Source of the DNA: Desulfomonile tiedjei
GTDB taxonomy: Bacteria; Desulfobacterota; Desulfomonilia; Desulfomonilales; Desulfomonilaceae
NCBI GenBank assembly: GCA_016218715.1
Contig: JACRDG010000017.1
Span: 1 to 64,000 of the forward strand
Reading direction: 5' to 3'
Length of the DNA stretch: 64,000 nt
In this document: positions 50,345 to 58,061 of the stretch, piece by piece
Layout of the letters: each line of letters opens with the position of its first letter
How positions within the stretch are numbered: the stretch's first letter is position 1
Position numbers and translations under genes: made by a program
Notes under the pieces: model-generated
Databases searched by the model: none
Told to the model about the DNA's origin: nothing
What the model saw: the letters and a program-made list of their open reading frames with translations, nothing else

Positions 50345-51181
50345 TTACTTCAGCCACTCGGAATAGTCCAGCTTTAGTCCATGATTCGAGATGTTTGCGA
50401 TTGCGATTGCCTGCCCTACACTTGTGAGGGTGCATGAAAGAAGGCCTTCCTTCTGAAATTGACGTACAACCTCCCTGAATGATGGGGCTTGTGATTTAAT
50501 AACATTGGCGAACTCGATTTCGTTGGCACAGCCAAATTGACTGTAAACTTTTCTCAGGTGATCGTAAATGTTGCCACCGAGGTTCTTGATTATCGAACAG
50601 CAGCCGGTGTATACGATGTGCCGCTTCTGAGCCTCTGGCAGGTTGAAGGCCGGAGATGAAAAGACTAATGCCTTTCGTCCATATGGCTCTAGCCCTGAGA
50701 CATCTATCAACCCCGTGATCGTGACTGAGGTAACGAAGTGAACAAAGGACAGAAACGAAATATGCGGCGGGGTCAATCTGGGGACAACCTGCATGGCTTC
50801 GCTGATTACTATGCCTACAAAGTCAGATGGCTGTTTTGATCCACGCTCTGCGATCAGTCTTGTCAAAAGGTCTGGATTTCCCTTGTTGCCCTTGCGGCCG
50901 ATTGCCTTAACTGCATCAGTGATTGCCATTTGGAAATCCGGGTCTCGGAGTTTTTCGGAGTCAATTGACGCCGCTTTCAGGGAATCGGCGACCGATAATA
51001 AGAAATTTCTGGCATTGTGCTGGAATTGCTGATCCGCCTCGTCTCGTTTCTGAAAGAAGTCGTTCGGGAATCTCGTCACTTCATCGGGCGAAAAATTGCA
51101 GTTGATATTGATTATATCACGACCGGCCTGAAGTGCAATTGATTCGCCTTCAGCCGTTTGCTCTTGCTTATCACCCACCAT
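50345..51181 (-). CDS. protein with N-terminal QAGRDI motif, unknown function
   Basis: A 278-residue protein with AGGAG 7 bases before the ATG at 51181. The N-terminus carries ESIALQAGRDIININC, a short beta-type motif (xxQAGRDIxI) that is also present in the adjacent protein at 51195. The remaining 240 residues are mostly helical, with a hydrophobic stretch HISFLSFVHFVTSVTITGLI that is not long enough to be a clear membrane anchor. Proteins with QAGRD motifs occur in accessory gene pairs, some in presumed conflict systems, but I cannot place it in a defined family. The base composition is lower in GC than the surrounding operons, consistent with transfer. Confidence 0.65.
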   Translation of the reverse strand: MVGDKQEQTAEGESIALQAGRDIININCNFSPDEVTRFPNDFFQKRDEADQQFQHNARNFLLSVADSLKAASIDSEKLRDPDFQMAITDAVKAIGRKGNKGNPDLLTRLIAERGSKQPSDFVGIVISEAMQVVPRLTPPHISFLSFVHFVTSVTITGLIDVSGLEPYGRKALVFSSPAFNLPEAQKRHIVYTGCCSIIKNLGGNIYDHLRKVYSQFGCANEIEFANVIKSQAPSFREVVRQFQKEGLLSCTLTSVGQAIAIANISNHGLKLDYSEWLK

Positions 51182-51194
51182 GACGTTTCTCCTC

Positions 51195-51431
51195 TTATTT
51201 CTCCTCTTTGCCGATACGAACGTCCCTACCGGCCTGAATTCCCGTGGACCCCCGCGAGACCTTTTGCGACTGGTCAATTCCGGGAGGGCCTTTTTTTCGC
51301 AGAAATGATGCTAGAAAAACAACTAGCGCGGCAAAGGTCGCTGCTGCCGAATCCCATCCCGGTTTCTGCACCAACCACCCTGCACATACGAGCACCGCGC
51401 CAAGGGCCACGACTCTTACGACTGTGAGCAT
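51195..51431 (-). CDS. small two-helix membrane protein with C-terminal QAGRDV motif
   Basis: A 78-residue protein; the ATG at 51431 has GGAG 7 bases upstream. Two membrane helices (about 1-20 and 28-46) are followed by a basic segment and the tail GSTGIQAGRDVRIGKEEK. The QAGRD motif is shared with the larger protein encoded 13 bp downstream, so the two genes form an operon and their products probably interact or bind the same partner. The anchored small protein could tether the larger one to the membrane. Confidence 0.65.
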   Translation of the reverse strand: MLTVVRVVALGAVLVCAGWLVQKPGWDSAAATFAALVVFLASFLRKKGPPGIDQSQKVSRGSTGIQAGRDVRIGKEEK

Positions 51432-52115
51432 ACAGCTTCTCCGTTTGACGTCCGTATGGTGGTTCCCGGATAAACCCGCCTCGCGACCGAACCATTGCCA
51501 AGGACCTACAGTCACTACAGCGTTCCCCGAATAACCTGAAATTCCACTTCCCAGTCGTATATCACCAATTGTCCAGCAGTCAACCCCAATCTTCGCGTCG
51601 ACGCGGATCGACGCACAAAGGTATTGCGCTACCCTCCTGCCCGCCCCCCACCTCGATCAATCGTCACCCTGGCTTCGTGGCAGCCACGCTGTGCGCTTCC
51701 TGGGGCGAGGTAAGGGTGTAGCCGGAGACCGTGGCGTGCCCGTACGACGTTCTCAGGAATGCTAAGAACGTTTCGTAATTGGGAGCGATGAAATGGGTTG
51801 TTCTTGCTTCCGGAGGCTAGGACTAGAGCGATGAGCGTGGTGCTGCGCGACGAAGTGGGAGACCCGGAGGTGTCGATTCGTCACCATTGGTGACTTCCAG
51901 GAAGGTCAAGATTGTCCCAGCTATCACCGTACTTTTGATCGATTCGGAAGTCTTAACTCTATCAGCACGCGGCTGCCAGTCGCAATTTAGGGCGATGCCC
52001 GTGACTCAGAGTCGAGTCAAGCCAGGGATCGGGGAGAGGCGTTCGTGGGGAGCGATGGACCGCGTGTGAACGCCTCTTGTTTTTCCACGACCAAGAAAAT
52101 CCTCCGTGTAGGGTC
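51432..52115. other. intergenic region, nothing recognised
   Basis: About 680 bp between two minus-strand genes inside the island. Short frames exist with no ribosome site or similarity. A small dyad GTCACCATTGGTGAC lies near 51880. No terminator or promoter pair was identified with confidence. Confidence 0.45.
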
Positions 52116-52688
52116 TCAGTCGATCAATCTGTAGGGATAGGCCCGTTTGGTCCACTCATCGTTCGGATACTCTTTGGAAAGCCTCTCGTACGCTGCCCTT
52201 AGCGGTTTCGGATCTTGTGTGCTCTTATATTGGGATACCCCGAGCAGATATATTGCCTCCGGTGCGAAGGAGGTTTTGGAATAGGATTTCAGAAGCGACT
52301 CAAAAACGGCAATGGCCTTGCCGAAATCCTCCAGATCGAAGTGAGTCTTCCCGATCCCCAACAGGAGCGACGCGATCAGATCTTCCGGCGCGAGAAAGCC
52401 AACGGTCCGAGAATGTTCTTTTCCCTGCGAATCAATGGTCACCAGGGTCGGCGTCCATTTGACGTTGAATTGGGGTGCCAGAGTGGGGTGATTGTACTCC
52501 ACCCGCAGAGGAATGACCTTCTCGTGCAGGAAAGACGCAACCTTGTCGTCAGGATACGTAACCGCATCCATCTGTTGGCACCCGATTCAGCCCGGATTGA
52601 AGAAATCCAGCAACACAGGCTTACCCTCGCTTTGGGCTTTTGATAGAGCCTTGCCAAAATCAGTTTCCCACCCAATTTTTCCGCTCAT
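52116..52688 (-). CDS. thioredoxin-like protein with UxxC motif (in-frame TGA), candidate selenoprotein
   Basis: A 190-residue frame if the TGA at 52587-52589 (codon 34) is read through; the ATG at 52688 has GGAGG 7 bases upstream. Before the TGA: GKPVLLDFFNPG; after: IGCQQMDAVTYPDD. In the thioredoxin fold this is the end of strand beta-1 and the active site, so the TGA replaces the first Cys of CxxC, giving U-I-G-C. The cis-Pro strand follows as WTPTLVTID, and the C-terminal half has TPR-like helices. Without read-through the protein would lose its active site. Selenocysteine insertion is the simplest explanation; a nonsense mutation is the alternative. No obvious SECIS hairpin was found by eye. 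Confidence 0.75.
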
Positions 52689-53204
52689 AGGGCACCTCCA
52701 CCGTACTCCTGAATTATGCCGCGGTCCGCGGTCATGTTGCCTTGAAAGCCTATTCCATCTGGTGTCAAGAGTAATCACCCGTGCTTGGGCAGTCAAGTGG
52801 AGTGCGCCCGCAAACAGCGTCTGGCCCGCCCCGATCGACCACCCCGGACCGTCAAACCGGCTTCGTGGCAGCTATGCCGAGCGTTTTCCGGGCTGAGGTA
52901 ATGGGTGCCAGTGGCGGGGAACACGGCCGCGGCTGTACGTGGTACTCGCCAGGTCTGAGAACGCTCCCGAGATGGTCGCATCCCCAGCAGGAGACTACGC
53001 GCAGCGGGGGTCTCATTCGAGGATCGTCAAGACCTCCTGGGGCACAAGTCGGCAAGGATCACGACTCACTACTCCATGCCGGAGCTGGAGAATCCGATCG
53101 CCGCTTCCAATGAGGTGTGCACGCAAGAAGGACACAATGGTGATCCTTCGAAAGAAAAAAGCCACGAGCGCCGTGGCCAGCACGATGTAATGATAAGGTT
53201 TTTC
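52689..53204. other. intergenic region, nothing recognised
   Basis: About 515 bp between the thioredoxin-like gene and the tRNA. Arg/Pro-rich short frames on both strands look like chance translations. If the left part of the island carried an integrase, it is not recognisable here. Confidence 0.45.
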
Positions 53205-53280
53205 TGGTACCCCCGGCAAGGATCGAACTTGCGACCTGCGGATTAGGAATCCGTCGCTCTATCCACTGAGCTACGGGGGC
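53205..53280 (-). tRNA. tRNA-Arg(CCU), intact, CCA encoded
   Basis: A 76-nt gene read from 53280 to 53205. The acceptor stem GCCCCCG pairs with CGGGGGT, the 3' end CCA is encoded, the T-loop TTCGATC is standard and the anticodon loop TTCCTAA gives anticodon CCT (53245-53247). The D-arm GCTCAGTGGATAGAGC is normal. It is flanked by a 3'-half copy at 49392 and a 5'-half copy at 55246, each identical to this gene, which indicates integration events at its anticodon loop. Confidence 0.95.
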
Positions 53281-53438
53281 ATCAACTCGAAACCTGCGTA
53301 GTTTTGACTAGTTGCCCTACCCTAACACACGGGGCCTGTTTTTTCAAGATGACCAGTGCGGGATTCTTGCGGGACTCGTCACCACAAACCTTATTAGCAC
53401 TCGTGATGAGCTGCTCCAATTCCGGGCGAGAATAGTGA

Positions 53439-54026
53439 GTGGTGACGCTGCCTCAGATCCGGGGCAAGGAAGGGATACGGGTACGGGAGGCATACGCGCA
53501 GGCCAGCCGCGAAAGGGGTGTGCCGTGGCACGGACGCTCGTACGATCGAGGCAATTGGAACAGCGCGGCTCCGGTCAACCGCGCTCTGTCGGCAGCGAAC
53601 AGTTGTCTGTACGGTATCTGCCAGGCAAGGATTCTCGCGCTCGGACTGTCTCCCGCGCTCGGCTTCATCCACACGGGGAAGACGCTGTCGTTCGTCTATG
53701 ACATCGCAGACCTGTACAAGACCCAGGCTTCGATCCCGATTGCCATTCACGCGGTGCCAAGAGTGAGCAGCACCTCGAAACTCGGGTGCGGAAGGCCATC
53801 CGAGACAGGCTGCGAGAGACGAAGCTGCTCAAGACCATCGTTGCGCACATTCAGTTCACGCTGGATCTGCAAAGCAGAGGCCGGACCCAGCCGGCGGAGA
53901 TCGACTTCGATGCCGACCCGGCTCTCCCCGGCAACCTGTGGGACCCGACGGGGGAGAATGTGGTGGGCGGTAGGAACTTCTTCGACGAACCCGCTACAGG
54001 AGAGGAAGATGGTTCTGGTGATCCTT
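53439..54026 (+). pseudogene. cas1: type I-E cas1, N-terminally truncated and frameshifted
   Basis: The C-terminal part of Cas1 is recognisable: [49 protein letters not shown], then after a frameshift near 53762 [17 protein letters not shown] and [14 protein letters not shown]. Catalytic Glu (in RGKEG), His (in FIHTG) and the Asp pair (in YDIAD) are retained, and the overall pattern is that of type I-E Cas1. About 130 N-terminal residues are missing; no start with a ribosome site exists. Together with the cas2 remnant and one repeat it is a dead CRISPR adaptation module. Confidence 0.88.
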
Positions 54027-54280
54027 GATAAGGTCCCACGAGGGCTCAGAGGCGAGCTGACGCGATGGATGCTCGAACCGAAAACGGTATATTTCTGGGA
54101 AGCGTCACGGGGATGGTCCGTGAGCGTTTGTGGCAGAAGCTGTGCGACGAATCCCGGTACGGGGCCTGCGTGACGATCCATAGCGACAACACCGAGCAGG
54201 GATTCTCCATAAGGATCGCTGGCGAGCCGAGTCGGCAGGTTGTTGACTTCGAGGGGTTATCTTTGATCCGAGTCCCGTAA
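54009..54280 (+). pseudogene. cas2: type I-E cas2, frameshifted
   Basis: An ATG at 54009, inside the end of cas1, begins [19 protein letters not shown] and WMLEPKT, the first half of a type I-E Cas2. A one-base shift near 54090 moves the rest to another frame: [28 protein letters not shown] and DFEGLSLIRVP. Both halves are well conserved, so the frameshift appears fairly recent. The stop at 54278 is 20 bp from a single CRISPR repeat. Confidence 0.85.
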
Positions 54281-54299
54281 GCATGCGGCTTTTGGTAGC

Positions 54300-54328
54300 A
54301 TTGTCCCCACGCACGTGGGGGTGAACCG
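54300..54328 (+). CRISPR. solitary type I-E CRISPR repeat (relict array)
   Basis: A 29-bp unit with the type I-E stem CCCCACGCACGTGGGG and the ending TGAACCG matches the well-known I-E repeat at all but about four positions. No second repeat occurs within the following several hundred bases, so there are no spacers left. It lies 20 bp after the cas2 stop, too close to leave a normal leader. Confidence 0.85.
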
Positions 54329-54397
54329 GTGGTCGCTGCATGATTCTTGGAGAGTAATGTGTGCCAGTAGAGTCCTTGCGATGGAGGGGCAGAGGTT

Positions 54398-54622
54398 CTA
54401 CAAAAGTCTCTCGAATTCTTCTCTCGTCAAGTCACAGTCATTGATTATCTTGATCAGTAGGCCGGGACCGATTGATTCACCCGCGTGGACCGGCACCACG
54501 GTTACGCGGCCGTCAGGATGTCTCAGGAAATGATGGCTGCCCTTGATCCGCGTGGCCTCGAATCCAGCCTTGACCAAAGCTGCCACGACCGGTTTTCCGT
54601 CGATGCGCGGAAGTCGGGTCAT
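54398..54622 (-). CDS. hicA: HicA-family toxin (mRNA interferase)
   Basis: A 74-residue HicA protein, the normal length. The double-stranded RNA-binding-like fold is evident: ALVKAGFEATRIKGSHHFLRHPDG and VTVVPVHAGESIGPGLLIKII, here quoted in parts, with the catalytic His in KGSHHFL (about residue 29). HicA cleaves mRNA and is neutralised by HicB. The gene overlaps the 3' end of hicB by 4 bp, so toxin synthesis is coupled to antitoxin. It lies between the relict CRISPR repeat and the right tRNA half, inside the island. Confidence 0.93.
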   Translation of the reverse strand: MTRLPRIDGKPVVAALVKAGFEATRIKGSHHFLRHPDGRVTVVPVHAGESIGPGLLIKIINDCDLTREEFERLL

Positions 54623-54834
54623 AACTTCACCGTGATGCGCTGGACTCCCACAAATTCGCTGGACGAAATCGGACGCCCTTGCTCTTCAAGGCACAGGTCT
54701 ATCGCTTCCCTGACTCGCTCCATCAGGTCGTCCAGCGAGCGAGCCTGGGTGTGGCAGCCCCGAAGTTCCGGAACCGTAGCAACGTAAAAGCCTTCCTCGT
54801 CCCGTTCGACAATAACGTTGAAAGCGATTTCCAT
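54619..54834 (-). CDS. hicB: HicB-family antitoxin
   Basis: A 71-residue HicB protein; the ATG at 54834 has AGGAGG 7 bases upstream. The partial RNase H-like fold reads FNVIVERDEEGFYVATVPELRG and CHTQARSLDDLMERVREAI in separate segments, with the conserved PELxGCxxxG-type turn. It lacks a C-terminal DNA-binding domain, so it is the short form. It precedes hicA in the operon (antitoxin first), which fits a small number of HicBA operons. Confidence 0.92.
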   Translation of the reverse strand: MEIAFNVIVERDEEGFYVATVPELRGCHTQARSLDDLMERVREAIDLCLEEQGRPISSSEFVGVQRITVKL

Positions 54835-55245
54835 GGGGGTGCCTCCTGTCTTCTGAGGTGTCGTCATTTGTTATTCTACCATAGGTCCCGGAGAATCGGG
54901 GAAGGATCTCCCTTACCAGGCAACCAGGAGTGCTTTGCCAACTGCGGGTCGGCTGCTTCCCCATAAGCCTCACCTGTAAGTTCCAGGGCAGCGCCGAACT
55001 TAACAGGATCCGGGGCGATCAACCCTGCCTGAAATCTCCTGTTCCGCCCACAACCCATCGAAATTGCTGATGGTGTACAGCCCAGTACCTGCAGCGTTCC
55101 ACTGCGGCTATTCTTGTGGACGATTACCCGCGTGCGGGACTTTCGCGGGATACGATCCTGAGGAGTTGTGATCTGTCGTGAATTGGTGCACCGGACGTCC
55201 GACGTAACCAATTGATATTCTTAAATACACGCTTTAGCGGTAGGG
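54835..55245. other. intergenic region at the right end of the island
   Basis: About 410 bp with no recognisable gene. It ends at the tRNA 5'-half copy. The AT-rich stretch near 55215-55235 could be part of an element end. No integrase remnant was recognised. Confidence 0.45.
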
Positions 55246-55283
55246 TTAGGAATCCGTCGCTCTATCCACTGAGCTACGGGGGC
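55246..55283 (-). repeat. 5' half of tRNA-Arg(CCU), right boundary of island
   Basis: These 38 bp are identical to 53243-53280, from the anticodon loop to the 5' end of the intact tRNA-Arg. Sequence to the left diverges at once. Joined to the left half at 49392 through the shared TTAGGAATC it would give one complete tRNA gene. Confidence 0.9.
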
Positions 55284-55405
55284 AACGAAAGCATGAGGTT
55301 GTCTCACGCGCCAATCGGAGTATACTCTGGAAAAGCCGCGGGGTCGAAGTCAACCCTTTTGTGTCCTCCCGGGGCGTGGAGCGCATGCAGAGAGGGACGC
55401 CTGAG

Positions 55406-55750
55406 ATGGTGCTCATCGAAGCTATCGTGAAATCGTTCAAGCTCGACGACGTCAAGGAAGCCTTGGAAGAACTGGGTGTTGGAGGCCTCACGGTCACGGA
55501 AGTGATGCAAAGCGCCTCCCAGAGGCAGGGAGGTCATTCCGTCCGCGCAGGAAGGCCCACACCGGATCTGGTCCCCAAGCTGAAGATTCAAGTCGTGGCA
55601 CGGAAGGAACTGGCCGAGAGGATCATTGAAGCCCTTTGCCTTCACGGGTCCAGCGGCAAGACTGAGGACGGAAGTATCATCGTGAAGAAAGTCCAGTCTG
55701 CTGTTCGCATCCGCACGGGCGAACTGGACGACCTCGCTCTCTCGTCGTAG
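55406..55750 (+). CDS. PII-family signalling protein with a shortened T-loop
   Basis: A 114-residue GlnB-like protein starting at MVLIEAIVKSFKLDDVKEALEE; the N-terminal strand sets the start. The B-loop SGKTEDGSIIV and C-terminal RIRTGELDD are well conserved, so ATP/ADP and 2-oxoglutarate sensing are plausible. The T-loop, where PII proteins have GHTE-x-YRGAEY, reads GHSVRAGRPTPDL: the uridylylated Tyr51 and Tyr46 are absent and the loop is about one residue shorter. It is therefore unlikely to be controlled by GlnD uridylylation. No ammonium transporter is adjacent, so its target is unknown. Confidence 0.88.
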   Translation: MVLIEAIVKSFKLDDVKEALEELGVGGLTVTEVMQSASQRQGGHSVRAGRPTPDLVPKLKIQVVARKELAERIIEALCLHGSSGKTEDGSIIVKKVQSAVRIRTGELDDLALSS

Positions 55751-55836
55751 TTCGGTGTATCCCTGGTGTCTCCGTGTTTTCCGCTTTGCCGGCGACGAAC
55801 GCTGCAAGGCTTTCATCGTCAGGTCGCTCCTACCCC

Positions 55837-56184
55837 TCACGGTCGCGAAATCGGTTCGACATCGCACTGGTCACGAAAATTGCTCGCCACATCCGCTTGA
55901 AGCTTGTCCAAGGCGACCTCGTCTTCCACTTCCACGACAAGCTCTCCGTCGTCAAAGCATTTGAGCCTCCCGTGGGACTCGAAGACCTCGATGGCGCGCC
56001 TGGGGTCCACCGTGATCCAGCCCTTCATCCGCCGAAGGAGCTCGGCCCCGGTGAACTCCCGTTCAATCGTCAGCCCGATATCCCTGTTCTTTCCCTTCCA
56101 GCCTATCACCGCCGGCCGAACGAGGACCGGCATGACGGGATCGTGCATGGCAGCACAGCGAAACCAAACTCTTGCTCGAATCAT
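55837..56184 (-). CDS. hypothetical protein between the PII-like and carboxypeptidase genes
   Basis: A 115-residue frame on the minus strand; the ATG at 56184 has a GGAGAAGAG purine run upstream. The composition is protein-like, with IGWKGKNRDIGLTIEREF and a C-terminal acidic segment DDGELVVEVEDEVALDKLQ that predicts strands and a helix. The plus-strand reading of the same DNA is His/Pro/Ser-rich and unlike a protein. No family is recognised. It is convergent with the PII-like gene and divergent from the carboxypeptidase. Confidence 0.45.
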   Translation of the reverse strand: MIRARVWFRCAAMHDPVMPVLVRPAVIGWKGKNRDIGLTIEREFTGAELLRRMKGWITVDPRRAIEVFESHGRLKCFDDGELVVEVEDEVALDKLQADVASNFRDQCDVEPISRP

Positions 56185-56344
56185 GTCTGCTCTTCTCCCT
56201 CGCCTCGGTGCATGAGACGTCTGTTTCCCGGACCGTATCTTTGCACACGAACGCGGCAGATTTCCAGGCTCAAATCGCCGGCGGGCAAAAAGAACTTCAC
56301 TAACGGCTTCAAGTGTGCTATAGATTGTCAAGTTAAGGGATCAA

Positions 56345-56358
56345 TTTACCAAGGTAAA
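56345..56358 (+). promoter_or_regulatory. 14-bp palindrome upstream of the carboxypeptidase
   Basis: TTTACCAAGGTAAA has 6-bp arms and lies 19 bp before the ATG at 56377, a typical operator position. The binding protein is unknown. Confidence 0.35.
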
Positions 56359-56376
56359 CCTCTAATAAGACACCTC

Positions 56377-57495
56377 ATGAATCAGAACAAGCTCGTCTCA
56401 CCGACATCGATAGCCGCACTCTTGCGCGTGCCACTCCTTCTGGCAATCGCAGGCTTGGTTCTCTTCACGTGGTCCGTGTCCCCTTCCTGGGCTGAAGTTC
56501 GCTCGAACAAGCATCCCGCAGCAGTAAAGAAGGCCGTCAAGAAGCCCGAGAACAAGGTCGTGCTCAAGAAAAGAGCCAAGACCAAGGCAGCCACAACGAA
56601 TGCCAGGAGCGGCCACAGCAGGAAAAAGCCCGCCACGAAGACCATCAAGCGGGTCCCCAAGGGAGTCCTGGCCAAGGCGTACTATTGCGTGAACCTGGCC
56701 AACAACCGGGCGGTGCTGGAACGGAACCCGGACAAGCAATTGCCGGTCGCCAGCCTCACCAAATTGATCACAGCCCTCGTCGCGATCGATTCCATGCCGT
56801 TCGACCGGAAGTTGACCGTGCCGGATCACATCAAGAAGGTCCCGAAGTCGGTCATAGGCCTGAAACCTGGTGATGAGTTGTCGGTCGAAGATGTTCTGCA
56901 CGGGCTGCTCATGGCATCGGGGAATGACTGTGCAGAGACGATCGCTTGCTCGTTTCCCGGGGGGAGAGACGATTTTATCAAAGCCATGAATCGCAAGGTC
57001 AAGAGCATGGGAACGGCCCACACCGTGTTCTACACTCCCAGCGGTCTGGACCGCAAAGTCGTCCAGAATCGAGAAGGGAAACAGACCGTCGACGTGGACT
57101 CCAACGTGTCTACTGCCCGCGAAATCGCGCTCGTCACACGGGCTGCCTTTTCTCATCCGGAAATCCGCAGGATATGCAGGAAGACCGGCCACATACTGAA
57201 GAGCGCAAAGGCAGAAGAGGGTTACGCGGTCAGAAACACGAACAAATTGCTTCGAGACAACCTTCCGCTGATCGCGGGCAAGACCGGCTATACGGCTCGC
57301 GCCGGCCACTGCCTGGCCTCGGAGTTTGCCTGCGGGCGAGATGTTTACGTGATCGTGGTGCTCGGTAGCCCGGATCATTTTCGTGACACTCGGCTCGTAT
57401 ACCACAAGGCTCTCCAGGAAGACGCTCGCACCAAGACTGCGGCCCCGAACAGGGTCTTTTCCAGAAGAATCGCCTCCACCGTTATCACCGATTGA
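56377..57495 (+). CDS. D-alanyl-D-alanine carboxypeptidase, peptidase S11
   Basis: A 372-residue low-molecular-weight penicillin-binding protein. An N-terminal signal anchor (about residues 15-38) is followed by a Lys/Ala-rich linker of about 50 residues, unusual for the family. The catalytic motifs are SLTK (about residue 127), SGN in ASGNDCAET and KTG in AGKTGYTARAG, all in the S11 order. It trims the terminal D-Ala of peptidoglycan pentapeptides in the periplasm. The frame is open about 200 codons further upstream, but that extension shows a non-protein composition and overlaps a minus-strand gene, so the ATG before the signal sequence is chosen. There is no strong ribosome site. Confidence 0.9.
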   Translation: MNQNKLVSPTSIAALLRVPLLLAIAGLVLFTWSVSPSWAEVRSNKHPAAVKKAVKKPENKVVLKKRAKTKAATTNARSGHSRKKPATKTIKRVPKGVLAKAYYCVNLANNRAVLERNPDKQLPVASLTKLITALVAIDSMPFDRKLTVPDHIKKVPKSVIGLKPGDELSVEDVLHGLLMASGNDCAETIACSFPGGRDDFIKAMNRKVKSMGTAHTVFYTPSGLDRKVVQNREGKQTVDVDSNVSTAREIALVTRAAFSHPEIRRICRKTGHILKSAKAEEGYAVRNTNKLLRDNLPLIAGKTGYTARAGHCLASEFACGRDVYVIVVLGSPDHFRDTRLVYHKALQEDARTKTAAPNRVFSRRIASTVITD

Positions 57496-58061
57496 ACTAC
57501 TACCGTTTTAATGGCGACCTCCCGGAAGACTAGCGGGAAAAAGGCTCATGACCCGAGGCCGGGAGCGCCAAGAAGAATCCGATTGTATGGCCGAGTGCCC
57601 TTCAATCGGACTTCTATGTGTTGCCCAGAGCTAGAGGAACGCGCAAGCCTTCCCGGCCGCGATTCAATGACTCGTCAATGCCTGCACTAGCCTCGAATCT
57701 CGGTCAACAGCCTACCGCAGCGAGCGACCCTTTGCCGATCCCGAACCCCGAGGGCGACGCTCCAGCCCACGTGCAACTCCTCCAAAGATAATTGTTGACT
57801 GCTCGAACGGTAATGAATTAAACTTAACTCGCGATATGAGACCTTTCCTGTCGCTGAAAGGCCGGGCGTTCCGGCGACTTTGTAGCATTGGCCAAGGCAA
57901 TCCACGCTTTCTCGTGACCCGACAAACCTTCGACTTATTCTCCGACGGTTCGAGGACCCACTGAGGATTGCAGCAGCCGTGTCATCGCGGAAAGGGCGGT
58001 CAGAGGCTTCGGCTACCCGAGGGCTCCGGCTGCCTCACGAGTGCGTTGAAAAGAGGTAACG
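57496..58061. other. intergenic region, nothing recognised
   Basis: About 570 bp between two plus-strand genes. No frame with a ribosome site, no strong terminator (only a weak CCCG/CGGG pair after the carboxypeptidase). It should hold the promoter of the radical SAM gene. Confidence 0.45.

Noticed and set aside
54300-54328. A working CRISPR array
   Set aside because: Only one repeat and no spacers are present, and both adjacent cas genes are broken.
55774-56376. About 200-codon N-terminal extension of the D,D-carboxypeptidase frame
   Set aside because: It lies upstream of a normal signal peptide, has non-protein composition, and overlaps a more protein-like minus-strand frame.
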